Part shown: piece by piece, positions 1 to 8,800 of the stretch
Position numbering within the stretch: position 1 is the stretch's first letter
How the letters are laid out: every line of letters starts with the position of its first letter
From: Flavobacteriia bacterium
GTDB taxonomy: Bacteria > Bacteroidota > Bacteroidia > Flavobacteriales_D > Crocinitomicaceae
DNA length: 45,849 bases
Direction: 5' to 3'
NCBI GenBank assembly: GCA_947463445.1
Contig: CANHRS010000012.1
Span: forward strand, 1 to 45,849
Made by a program: the position numbers and the translations under genes
The notes under the pieces: generated by a model
The model's input: only the letters and a program-made list of their open reading frames with translations
Database searches by the model: none
Told to the model about the DNA's origin: nothing

Positions 1-651
1 CAGGAATTTGCATCCCTTATTTTTTCCGAAGCGTTTGATTTGGATTTTCAATTGAGAAATATTTTTATTTCTGCTGAAATAGAAGCAGGAGAATCCCCTT
101 TGTCTGTAATTTCTGTAAAAATTCACCACTTACTAGAATCTTTAATCAATCAATTTCAAAAGAAAATAGATAAAAAAGGATTGAAGTTAACGTGGAAAAA
201 CACCTTAGATGTAAACCAAATAATTAAAACAGATGCTGAAAAATTACATTTGGTTTTGAGTAATTTACTTGCAAATGCAATACAATTTAATGCCGAGGGA
301 GGTACCATTGGAATTGATAGTTTTTTAGAAAATGAGTTACTAGTGCTAAAAGTGAGAGACGCTGGTATCGGTATAAGTAAAGATCAACAAGAGAAAATAT
401 ACGATCGTTTTTATCAAATAGAAGAAGGTTCTACAAAAACCTATGGAGGACATGGTTTAGGATTATGTATCACAAAAGCACTTTTGGAAATTTTGGAAGG
501 TACAATTCAATTGAAGAGTGAATTAGGACAAGGCACAGAGTTTACGTTGACGATTCCTAATTTGGATGTAAACACCTCCAACGAAGCAACTTTTTCTTCA
601 GATGGAAATGATTTTCTGTTTGAAAATGATGATGACGATATGTTATTTTAA
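1..651 (+). CDS. Sensor histidine kinase, C-terminal part (5' truncated by window edge)
   Basis: The frame is open to base 1, so only the last 216 residues are visible. They cover the end of a HisKA dimerisation helix (an 'EIEAGE' stretch) followed by a complete HATPase_c domain. The N box reads LHLVLSNLLANAIQFN, the G1 box DAGIGI, and the G2 box GGHGLGLCI. The protein ends in an acidic tail (NDFLFENDDDD). By family knowledge this is a bacterial sensor kinase that autophosphorylates on histidine. The phosphorylated histidine and the sensor region lie outside the window. The ATPase is of the ordinary PAS-kinase type, not CheA. It is the first visible gene of a same-strand run with cheD, cheB and the receiver genes, so it may phosphorylate those receivers (inference). 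The internal TTG at base 40 is not a likely start. Confidence 0.9.
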   Translation, partial: QEFASLIFSEAFDLDFQLRNIFISAEIEAGESPLSVISVKIHHLLESLINQFQKKIDKKGLKLTWKNTLDVNQIIKTDAEKLHLVLSNLLANAIQFNAEGGTIGIDSFLENELLVLKVRDAGIGISKDQQEKIYDRFYQIEEGSTKTYGGHGLGLCITKALLEILEGTIQLKSELGQGTEFTLTIPNLDVNTSNEATFSSDGNDFLFENDDDDMLF

Positions 652-707
652 TTAGGAACTAATATTTAAACAAATTGGAACTTTTACTCAATAAACAAAA
701 GGTAAAA

Positions 708-1169
708 ATGGACGAAGAGTTAGGTAAACACTATTTATATCCTTCTGCATTATTTGCGGAGAAAAAACCGTATTTAGTGGATACTGTTTTGGGTTCTTGT
801 GTTGCCGTTTGTTTATTTGATACCCGATTGAAAATTGGAGGCATCAATCATTACATGCTCCCACTGTGGAATGGTAATGGATTAGCATCTCCAAAATTTG
901 GTAATATAGCAACTGAAAAATTGATTGAAAAAATGCTGCGAAATGGATCTAATACTTCAGATCTTATCGCAAAAGTATTTGGTGGAGCAAATCAAATGAA
1001 TAGTTCCATGGAAATCGGCGCGCGAAATATTGAAATAGCGAAAGAAGTATTAGCAAATCACGGGATTAAAATTATTGCTGAAAATGTTGGTGGATCTGTA
1101 GGTAGAAAATTAAAATACCATACGGGAACCGGACAAGTGATGATGAAATTTTTGACTAAAAGCGTGTAA
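708..1169 (+). CDS. cheD: CheD, chemoreceptor glutamine deamidase
   Basis: This 153-residue protein matches the CheD family, which deamidates receptor glutamines and in Bacillus works with CheC. The catalytic cysteine is in LGSCVAV and the catalytic histidine is 17 residues later in GGINHYMLP, the same spacing as in known CheD proteins. A threonine sits just before the cysteine segment (VDTVLGSC), and the FGGA and NVGG segments are also typical. I chose the ATG at 708. An in-frame TTG at 675 would add 11 residues and cannot be excluded. It sits between the kinase and cheB, with its stop two bases before the cheB ATG, so translation of the two is probably coupled. No chemoreceptor substrate is visible in the window, so its real target is unknown. 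Confidence 0.92.
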   Translation: MDEELGKHYLYPSALFAEKKPYLVDTVLGSCVAVCLFDTRLKIGGINHYMLPLWNGNGLASPKFGNIATEKLIEKMLRNGSNTSDLIAKVFGGANQMNSSMEIGARNIEIAKEVLANHGIKIIAENVGGSVGRKLKYHTGTGQVMMKFLTKSV

Positions 1170-1171
1170 TT

Positions 1172-2257
1172 ATGGATAAAGTAAAAGTACTTATTGTAGA
1201 TGATTCGGCTTTGGTTAGACAAACATTGGTTTCCATTTTAGAAACGGATCCAATGATAGAAATTATCGGTGTTGCTGCGGATCCTTTTATTGCTGTTGAA
1301 AGAATCAAAGAATGCAAACCAGATGTTATTACTCTAGACATAGAAATGCCACGTATGGATGGACTAACTTTCCTCAAGAAGTTAATGTCTCAGCATCCAA
1401 TTCCAGTGGTTGTTATTTCTACCTTGACAGAAAAAGGGACAGATTCTGCATTATTAGCATTAGAATATGGAGCGGTAGAAGTCATCGCTAAGCCAAAAGT
1501 AAATACCAAAGCATTATTAGAACAATCCACCATTGAATTATGCGGTAAGGTAAGGGCAGCAGCACAAGCACTAATCCGTAAAAAATCAAATCTAGGTTCG
1601 GATCGTACAAGTAATGGTGTTGAACCTAAATTGTCTGCGGATGCCATTATTAGCAAAGCCAAATATGCCAGCATGATTCAAACAACAGAATCAGTTATTG
1701 CAATTGGTGCATCTACTGGTGGAACAGAAGCTTTACGTATCGTTTTAGAAGAGTTCCCTGCTGATAGCCCTGGTATTGTTGTCGTACAACACATGCCGGA
1801 AATGTTTACCAAACAGTTTGCTAAACGATTAAATGATCTGTGTAAAGTGACGGTAAAGGAAGCGGAAAATGGCGACAAAGTAATTCGTGGTCAAGTACTT
1901 ATTGCTCCAGGTGGAAAACACATGTTAGTTAAACGTAGCGGTGCCATGTACCACGTAGAAATTATGGATGGTCCATTAGTAAATCGTCATCGCCCTTCGG
2001 TAGATGTATTATTTAGATCTGTAGCTCGTTTCGCTGGAAAAAATGCCGTTGGAGCAATTTTAACTGGAATGGGGGATGATGGAGCTGTGGGGATGTTAGA
2101 AATGAAAGAAGCAGGTGCATATACAGTTGCACAAGATGAAAAAACTTGTGTTGTTTTCGGGATGCCAAAAGAGGCAATCAAACGTGGAGGTGTAGAAAAA
2201 GTTGTACCTTTATCGGAAGTAACAAAAACACTTTTAAGTAAAGTTAAAGTATTGTAG
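1172..2257 (+). CDS. cheB: CheB, protein-glutamate methylesterase/deamidase response regulator
   Basis: This 361-residue protein has the standard two-domain CheB layout. The N-terminal receiver (about residues 4-120) has acidic residues D10/D11, phosphoacceptor D56 in TLDIEMP, and the conserved lysine in AKPKV. The C-terminal methylesterase domain (about 170-361) has its catalytic serine in IGASTGG (S181), histidine in VVQHMP, and aspartate in TGMGDDGA. CheB removes methyl groups from receptor glutamates when its receiver is phosphorylated. It follows cheD by two bases and precedes the CheY-like gene by 25 bases. No CheR methyltransferase is seen in the window, so a partner must be elsewhere or the modification chemistry may differ. 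The family call is very secure; the pathway it serves is inferred only from its neighbours. Confidence 0.96.
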   Translation: MDKVKVLIVDDSALVRQTLVSILETDPMIEIIGVAADPFIAVERIKECKPDVITLDIEMPRMDGLTFLKKLMSQHPIPVVVISTLTEKGTDSALLALEYGAVEVIAKPKVNTKALLEQSTIELCGKVRAAAQALIRKKSNLGSDRTSNGVEPKLSADAIISKAKYASMIQTTESVIAIGASTGGTEALRIVLEEFPADSPGIVVVQHMPEMFTKQFAKRLNDLCKVTVKEAENGDKVIRGQVLIAPGGKHMLVKRSGAMYHVEIMDGPLVNRHRPSVDVLFRSVARFAGKNAVGAILTGMGDDGAVGMLEMKEAGAYTVAQDEKTCVVFGMPKEAIKRGGVEKVVPLSEVTKTLLSKVKVL

Positions 2258-2282
2258 AACAAATATTTAAAACTATTTATAC

Positions 2283-2645
2283 ATGAAAAAAGTATTAATT
2301 GTAGATGATTCGTTATATATGCGAACGTTAATTAATTCAGCATTAATTGCAACAGGGAGATACGAAGTTATTGGTCAAGCAGGAACTGGAAGCCAAGGGA
2401 TTGAATTAGCATTGGAACACGAACCAGATTTAATCACTATGGACAACATATTGCCAGACATGATTGGTATCGATATTGTTAAAGAATTACGTGCAGAGGG
2501 TCTTACTTCCAAGATTATCATGGTGAGTGCTGTTGGACAAGACGATGTTGTGGAAGAAGGAAGAAGTAATGGAGCTGATGATTATTTAGTTAAACCATTT
2601 ACTGCGGAGATTTTGGTGGAACGTATCGATAATTTGTTCGCCTAA
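2283..2645 (+). CDS. CheY-like single-domain response regulator
   Basis: A 120-residue stand-alone receiver with every key residue present: acidic pair D8/D9, phosphoacceptor D54 (LITMDNILP), switch serine S82 (IIMVSAVGQ) and lysine K104 (YLVKPF). It has no output domain, so it acts by protein contact, as CheY does. The downstream CheC-like phosphatase is the natural candidate to dephosphorylate it, and the upstream histidine kinase is the natural donor. Both links are inferred from gene order. Because no flagellar or CheW/MCP genes are seen, its downstream target is unlikely to be a flagellar motor. The downstream SpoIIE/Sia switch is a plausible target. Confidence 0.93.
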   Translation: MKKVLIVDDSLYMRTLINSALIATGRYEVIGQAGTGSQGIELALEHEPDLITMDNILPDMIGIDIVKELRAEGLTSKIIMVSAVGQDDVVEEGRSNGADDYLVKPFTAEILVERIDNLFA

Positions 2646-2665
2646 TCAATTAAGTTGCAATACAC

Positions 2666-3286
2666 ATGTTAGAATTAAAAACAAAAGAGCTAGAATTAGC
2701 AAGAGACATTATTTCTCAAGGACTTGTTAAAGCAGCTGAATCGTTGTCTTTCTTTATGAATGAAACGATTACTTTGCAAGAGTTTGACCAAGAGAAACAA
2801 TTAAGTTCTCCACCACCTGAAATAAATAAAAAAGACCAAACAAATATTCAATTGCTTATTACCAAGGTGATAGGAGAATTAAATGGTGTATGTTGTTTGA
2901 TTTTTTCGGAAGAAGAAGCGAATCAATTACGTCAATCTGCATTACCTCCTGAAATTTTAAATAGTCCGGAAATGATGGCAGAAATGAGTGATGGGATTTT
3001 ACTGGAAGTAGATAATATTATTTCAGCATCCGTAATCACGCAATTTTCCAATATCTTAAAAGTAAAAATTCATGGCGGTGTACCTGCTTTACGTAAAGTA
3101 AATTATGCCGAGTTGGAAGAATATATTCATCATGAAATTAGTAATGAATTATATTTGATTAGTTTTAAAACAAGTTTCAAATCTTCGCATGTAAGTTTTG
3201 CTCCTGAGTTTGTGTGGTTGTTTGATGATTCATTCATTCAAAACATAAAAAACTTAGCAACAAAAGAGGAAGAAGGAACAAATTAA
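2666..3286 (+). CDS. CheC/CheX-family phosphatase-like protein
   Basis: This 206-residue protein resembles CheC, which dephosphorylates CheY~P and in other bacteria also binds CheD. The second CheC-type active-site helix is preserved: GILLEVDNII gives E-x2-N, followed exactly 22 residues later by the family's conserved proline (HGGVP). The first helix aligns as RDIISQGLVKAAESLSFFM, where the usual E..N pair is replaced by D..S, so only one catalytic centre appears intact. GELNGVCCLIFS is the typical core strand. It sits between the CheY-like receiver and the SpoIIE phosphatase, with gaps of 20 and 13 bases. I am confident of the fold family and less so about CheC versus CheX. Activity toward the upstream receiver is inferred. 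Confidence 0.8.
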   Translation: MLELKTKELELARDIISQGLVKAAESLSFFMNETITLQEFDQEKQLSSPPPEINKKDQTNIQLLITKVIGELNGVCCLIFSEEEANQLRQSALPPEILNSPEMMAEMSDGILLEVDNIISASVITQFSNILKVKIHGGVPALRKVNYAELEEYIHHEISNELYLISFKTSFKSSHVSFAPEFVWLFDDSFIQNIKNLATKEEEGTN

Positions 3287-3299
3287 TTTAATCAAGCAC

Positions 3300-4625
3300 A
3301 TGAATCAAGAAGTATTAAAAGTAGTAATTGTAGAAGATGACCTTTCGGTTTCTACCTTACTCACGGAATATGCAACAAGTTGGGGATTTGAAGTACTTCA
3401 TGTAGCAATAGATGGTCAAAACGCTAAAGAAGCGATTGAATTAACTCAACCAAACGCCTTGTTTATTGATGCTGAGATAGGTGGCGCAATACAAGCAAAA
3501 GAATTGGTGGAAACTATTCGTAAAACCTCGGATGCATTAATTTTCTTTTTGGTTGACGCAACAAAAGAGGATGTAATCGCTGAATTAAGTACTTTACATC
3601 CAAATGGATTTATACACTTACCTTTAGAGCCAGCAATAGTTAAGAATACAATCGAAGCTGCTTGGAACACATTTTTAGTTTGGAATAAAAAAGTGCAAAA
3701 AATGCATGGTGAACTCGAGATGTCTTCGATGCAGATTCAAGAATTGACCGAAACAAATGCACATTTGATAACTGCTACGTTTAGAGAAAGAGCATTAAAA
3801 CAAGAGTTAGAAGCTACCAAAATATTAATTGAAGCCCAAGCAAAAAAGATTCAAGACAGTATCAATTATGCGAAAAGTATTCAAAACTCCATTCTTCCTA
3901 AAGAATTAGTTTTGAAAGATTTATTTCCAGATTCTTTTTTATTGTTTCGTCCCAAAGACATCGTTAGTGGGGACTTTCCATTTATTTATGCGAAAGACGA
4001 TATGGTGTATGTGGCAGCAGTAGATTGTACAGGACATGGAGTTCCAGGTGCATTATTGTCACTCATCGGTTCGCTATTAATTCAAGAAATTGTGCATTAT
4101 GGAAATCCTTCACCGGCTGTATTGCTCGACAAATTGCACGATGCGGTTGTGAAAACATTAAGACAAGGGCAAGAAGGAGGAGAAAATGAACGTGATGGAA
4201 TGGATGTCGGTATGTGTTTATTTAATCGTGTAACTGGAGAATTCCAATTTTCGGGCGCACATCGACCTTTATATATAATTCGAAATAATGCGAAAGCAGA
4301 CGAAGAATTAGAAGAATTAAAAGGAGATAAATATCCAATTGGTGGTGTACAGTATAGAGGTAGAGAATCCTTTACCAATATAAGTACACAACTAGAAAAA
4401 GGAGATCGTGTATTTGTATGTTCAGATGGTTATCCAGATCAATTTGGCGGACCAGATGCTACGGATTTGAAAAAAATAGGTCCAAAACGAATTCGTCAAA
4501 TTTTGATTGAAAATAAAGCTGCAAAAATGAATGTTGTGCAAGACGCATTGTCTAATTTCTTTGAATCTTGGCAAGGAGTTCACAAGCAAATGGATGACGT
4601 TTTATTTATAGGAATAGAATACTAG
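3300..4625 (+). CDS. Degenerate receiver + coiled coil + SpoIIE/PP2C serine phosphatase (SiaA-like role)
   Basis: The 441 residues divide into three parts. Residues 5-125 form a receiver with E12/D13/D14 and D57, but the switch Thr/Ser is replaced by V85 and the conserved lysine by L107. Residues 130-195 look like a coiled-coil linker ending in the NYAKSIQNSILP segment common before Bacteroidota SpoIIE domains. Residues 200-441 are a PP2C/SpoIIE phosphatase with metal-binding aspartates in SGDF, DCTGHG, SDGYPDQ and MDDVLF. SpoIIE phosphatases remove phosphate from anti-sigma-antagonist-type proteins. Here the SiaB-type kinase and SiaC-type substrate follow directly, matching the SiaA-SiaB-SiaC order known from Pseudomonas. 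Pseudomonas SiaA is a membrane protein with a sensory domain; here that input is replaced by a cytoplasmic receiver. Confidence 0.9.
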   Translation: MNQEVLKVVIVEDDLSVSTLLTEYATSWGFEVLHVAIDGQNAKEAIELTQPNALFIDAEIGGAIQAKELVETIRKTSDALIFFLVDATKEDVIAELSTLHPNGFIHLPLEPAIVKNTIEAAWNTFLVWNKKVQKMHGELEMSSMQIQELTETNAHLITATFRERALKQELEATKILIEAQAKKIQDSINYAKSIQNSILPKELVLKDLFPDSFLLFRPKDIVSGDFPFIYAKDDMVYVAAVDCTGHGVPGALLSLIGSLLIQEIVHYGNPSPAVLLDKLHDAVVKTLRQGQEGGENERDGMDVGMCLFNRVTGEFQFSGAHRPLYIIRNNAKADEELEELKGDKYPIGGVQYRGRESFTNISTQLEKGDRVFVCSDGYPDQFGGPDATDLKKIGPKRIRQILIENKAAKMNVVQDALSNFFESWQGVHKQMDDVLFIGIEY

Positions 4626-4650
4626 CCGAACGAAATATAATTAATTAGCA

Positions 4651-5268
4651 ATGGAAGAATTAAAAAATACAGGAGCAACAAATAGATCAGAGTACATGAA
4701 TTTTGTTGTGAAGTTTCATAAAATGATGTTAGACAAAAAAATAACATTGATATATGAAGGGGAAGTAACACAAGAAATTACGAAGGCTTTTACTTCGATG
4801 ACAGAAAAAAATCTGGATAAAGTGGAAGAAGATGGTAAGATTAAGAAAAAAGTGTACCATGTGATGGTAGAGTGTTTGCAAAATATTTCGAAACATGCAG
4901 ACGACGATGCACAAACTGCTTCGGATAGTTTGGAAGAAGGTTTGGCGAAAACAGGAATTTTCTTAATTGGGAATGACCAAAGTCAATATTTTATCACCTC
5001 AGGAAACGGTATTTCCAATGAAAATATTCCTGCTTTAAAAGGGTTAATTGATAATATTAATTCGTTAAATCAAGACGAGTTAAAACAATTACACAAAGAA
5101 AAAATGCGCGAAACTGCAATTTCAGATAAAGGAGGAGCAGGACTAGGATTTATTGATATTGCACGTAAAACAGGAAATCCGTTGGAATATCATTTTGAGC
5201 CAATTGATGAGAATACTTCTTTTTTCTTGTTAAAAACCATTATTAGTAGAAATTCAAAAGAACAATAA
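4651..5268 (+). CDS. SiaB-family protein kinase (DUF6272-type)
   Basis: This 205-residue GHKL-type ATPase matches the SiaB family, which phosphorylates SiaC on a threonine. The N-box-like helix reads KVYHVMVECLQNISKHA, and the glycine-rich lid reads DKGGAGLGFIDIARKTG. There is no histidine-kinase dimerisation domain, as expected for an anti-sigma-type kinase. It lies between the SpoIIE phosphatase (25 bases) and the SiaC-type substrate (21 bases), so kinase, phosphatase and substrate are encoded side by side. The partner-switch role is known for the family. The identity of the final output in this organism is not visible, because no diguanylate cyclase (SiaD) follows. Confidence 0.88.
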   Translation: MEELKNTGATNRSEYMNFVVKFHKMMLDKKITLIYEGEVTQEITKAFTSMTEKNLDKVEEDGKIKKKVYHVMVECLQNISKHADDDAQTASDSLEEGLAKTGIFLIGNDQSQYFITSGNGISNENIPALKGLIDNINSLNQDELKQLHKEKMRETAISDKGGAGLGFIDIARKTGNPLEYHFEPIDENTSFFLLKTIISRNSKEQ

Positions 5269-5289
5269 TATTAAATTTTATATATCGCT

Positions 5290-5664
5290 ATGGAAGCATT
5301 AATTATTAAAAAAACAGAAGATACGCCAGCAGTACATTTAGATAAAAACGAAGGGGTTTTTGAATTTTCCGGTAAATCTTTACCAGAAGATGTTACCTCT
5401 TTCTACGGACCAGTTTTTGATTGGATCGCGGAATATGGTGAAGCGCCAAATTCTTCTACCAAAGTAGTTTTTAAAATGACTTACTTTAATACCGCTTCAT
5501 CAAAAATTATTTTAGATATTTTAATGAAATTGGAAGAATTACACGAGGCTGGTAATGAAGTTATGATTGAATGGCATTATGAAGAAGATGATGAGGATAT
5601 GCAAGAAGCGGGAGAGGAATATTCTGAAATCGTAGAGGTACCGTTTTCGTTTATGGAAGATTAA
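5290..5664 (+). CDS. SiaC-family regulatory phosphoprotein (DUF1987)
   Basis: This 124-residue protein matches the SiaC/DUF1987 family, STAS-like switch proteins toggled by phosphorylation. The family's phospho-threonine falls in KMTYFNTASSK at T68, the same number reported for Pseudomonas aeruginosa SiaC. Unphosphorylated SiaC there binds and activates the cyclase SiaD to promote aggregation and biofilm. Here the next gene is instead an ABC transporter with a TerB-like domain, 143 bases downstream and beyond a hairpin, so the partner may differ (inference). The acidic C-terminal stretch (EEDDEDMQEAGEE) is notable. It is the last gene of the signalling operon. Confidence 0.88.
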   Translation: MEALIIKKTEDTPAVHLDKNEGVFEFSGKSLPEDVTSFYGPVFDWIAEYGEAPNSSTKVVFKMTYFNTASSKIILDILMKLEELHEAGNEVMIEWHYEEDDEDMQEAGEEYSEIVEVPFSFMED

Positions 5665-5686
5665 TAACAACTGATTGTTATTGGAT

Positions 5687-5718
5687 AATGCTAGATGGTT
5701 TTACAACGATCTAGCATT
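5687..5718. terminator. 10-bp perfect inverted repeat after the Che-Sia operon
   Basis: AATGCTAGAT (5687-5696) pairs perfectly with ATCTAGCATT (5709-5718) around a 12-nt loop. It lies 23 bases after the SiaC-type stop codon. There is no strong T tract, so it may be a weak terminator, an attenuator or a 3'-end processing hairpin. It could set the expression ratio between the signalling genes and the transporter/adhesin genes. Confidence 0.45.
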
Positions 5719-5807
5719 TCCTGTATATTAGAGCTGTTGTTAGATTAAACAAAACAATAATTTACTAAAGTGTTTTTGCACAGTAAGTTAATACAATTTT
5801 TTAAAGC

Positions 5808-8800
5808 ATGTCTGAAGAAATATTAAAAGCACTTATGCAATTATTTGCAATCATCGCAAAACAAGATGATGGTGCTTCACAAAGTGAACGAAAATTTGTA
5901 GAAGAATTTTTAGTTTTTCAATTAAGTGAAGATTTAGTAAAAGAATATCTTGCCCAATACGATGAATTTGTAGGTCCAGTTGAGCTAGATGAAGATGGAA
6001 ATCACGTGAAGAAATTAACTTCCGTGAAAGATTCTGTGCGAACTTTAGGTATATGTAAAAAGATTAATAAAACGCTTACGCAAAAACAAAAAGTAATTGT
6101 TCTTGTTCGTTTATTAGAATTGATTGCTGCAGATCGTTCGTTTTCAGAACAACGTATGGCAATTATCCATACAGTTTCGGAAGTTTTTAAATTTGAAGAT
6201 TCAGAATTCCAGGCAATTGTAAATTTTTGTGTAAAAGAAACAGAAGAACTTAAATCGGTGCCAGAAATCATGGTTATTGATAGTTCGGATGAAACGTGGA
6301 ACTTTGCGTGTAAACATATTTCTTCCAAATTAGACGGAAATATCGTTATTCTAAAAGTTATTTCGGAAGATTTATACTTCTTAAAATATACTGGAAAAAG
6401 TGATATTTTCTTAAATGGATTACCTGTGAATCCAATGCGGATGTATTTATTCGCTGCTGGTAGTACGGTAAAAGTACCTGGTGGTAAACCAATCTTTTAT
6501 TCGGATGTGGTTGCTAATTTTATGGCAGATAAGGATGGACTTAAATTATCATTTCACGCGGATAATGTAGCATTCACATTCCCAAATGGTACTGTTGGAT
6601 TACGAGATATCAATATTTCGGAGGGATCTGGTAAACTGATAGGTTTAATGGGTGCTTCTGGTGCAGGAAAAACGACATTGTTAAATGTACTTTCTGCCAT
6701 AGAACCGGTTACCGAAGGACAAGTATTAATTAACGGAATTAATATTCATACCGAAAAAGAAAAGGTGAAAGGCTTAATTGGTTACATCCCACAAGATGAT
6801 TTACTCATTGAGGAACTAACCGTTTTTGAAAACCTATTTTATAACGCAAAATTATGTTTTAAAGACCTTACTGATTCAGAAATTACAGATTTGGTAATGA
6901 AGGTGTTGAATAACCTTGGTTTGGCGGAACGTAAAGATTTAAAGGTTGGATCTCCACTTCAAAAAACGATTTCAGGTGGACAAAGGAAGCGATTAAATAT
7001 CGCATTAGAATTAATTCGGGAGCCTGCAGTTTTATTTGTAGATGAACCAACTTCTGGTTTATCTTCCCGAGATTCGGAGAATGTAATGGATTTATTGCGC
7101 GAACTTACCTTAAAAGGAAAGTTGATTTTTGTAGTTATTCACCAACCTTCCTCAGACATTTACAAAATGTTTGATAAAATAATTTTCCTGGATGTAGGTG
7201 GTTATCAAATTTACTATGGTAATCCAGTTGAGGCAGTTGTATATTTTAAAAAAGCGGACCATCAAGTAAATGCAGATCAAGGGCAATGTTTAATTTGTGG
7301 GAATGTAAACCCAGAAATTATTTTCAATATCATTGAGGCAAAAATTGTCGATGATTACGGAAATTACACGAAGAATCGCAAAGTAACTCCTGAACAATGG
7401 AAGCAACTGTATGATAAACATGCGATGTATACCCGTTCCGAGGATATCAAAGAGTTGCCTTCATTTAGCTTAAGTATACCATCTTGGTTAAAACAGACCA
7501 AAATTTTTGCTACTAGGGATTTATTTTCCAAGATTAGTAACAAACAATACCTATGGATTAACTTATTAGAAGCACCATTGTTGGCGCTTGTCCTTTCGTA
7601 CATTATTCGGTATGTTGAAATTCCTGGGACAGACTATATTTTTAGAACAAATGAAAATATTCCTGCCTTTATCTTCATGAGTATCATCGTAATGCTCTTT
7701 ATTGGTTTGACCGTTTCTGCGGAAGAAATTTTTAGAGATCAGAAAATACTAAAGCGTGAAAAATTCTTGAATTTAAGTAAGTCGAGTTATTTAATTTCTA
7801 AAATAGGCATCTTATTTACTATATCTGCTATACAATCTTTCCTATTTGTATTGATTGGCAATACGATAGTTGGTATTTCAGGAATGTACTGGGATTATTG
7901 GTGGATGTTGTTTACTGTTTCGTGTTTCGCGAACCTATTAGGACTTAATATTTCTGCTAGTTTTAATTCTGCAGTAACGATTTACATTTTAATACCAATT
8001 ATTGTAATTCCACAGATGATTTTGGGGGGAGCAATGTTTAGTTTCGATAAATTAAATGATTCCATTGGTGGAGGCAAACAAGTACCACCAATGATAGCTG
8101 AAATAATGGTTTCCCGTTGGGCGTATGAGGGTTTAATGGTGGATCAATTTAAAAATAATCCATTAGAGCGCGAAGTGTTCGACTTTGACCAAAAGGAAAG
8201 CATGTGTAGTTACAAACAGGCATTTTTCCTACCTAAATTACAAGAATATACGGATGAATGTATCTCATTAATTCATGTGATTGGAGATTCTGCAGATAGC
8301 GTCATGAAAGATCGTTTATGGGTAATTCGTAAATCCTTAGAATCAGAGAAAAAATTAGTACCTAGAGTAGCCATCGAAAATATTGAAAAATTTAATTTTA
8401 ATGAATTTGATGACGCAGAAGGGGAACGTTTAAAAGGAATTCTTGATGAGTTAATGAATTATTACACGGAAATTTTTAATGTAGTAAATGGTAAAAAAAT
8501 GATGTTTTTAACCAAATTACAAGATAGTCCAAGTAAACAAAAAGAATATGTACAAGCAAAAGATGATTATTTGAATGATTATCTAACTGAAATTGTTACA
8601 AAATCTACCGAGAAGGATAAAATAAGTATACAAAATCATCAAATCATTCAAAAGAAAGATCCGATTTTTATGGATCCATCAACGGAGAGTGTAATTAGTT
8701 TCAGAACGCATTTCTTCTCCCCAACCAAAAATTTATTTGGTTCATTGGTAGGAACATTTGGATTTAATATTTTGATTATTTGGGCTTTTACATGCTTTTT

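Noticed and set aside
40-651. A complete short ATPase gene starting at TTG 40
   Set aside because: The frame is open to base 1 and encodes the end of a HisKA helix upstream of 40, so this is a truncated kinase rather than a complete gene.
5664-5808. A diguanylate cyclase or small gene between the SiaC-type gene and the transporter
   Set aside because: The 143-base gap holds only the hairpin and no open frame of useful length.
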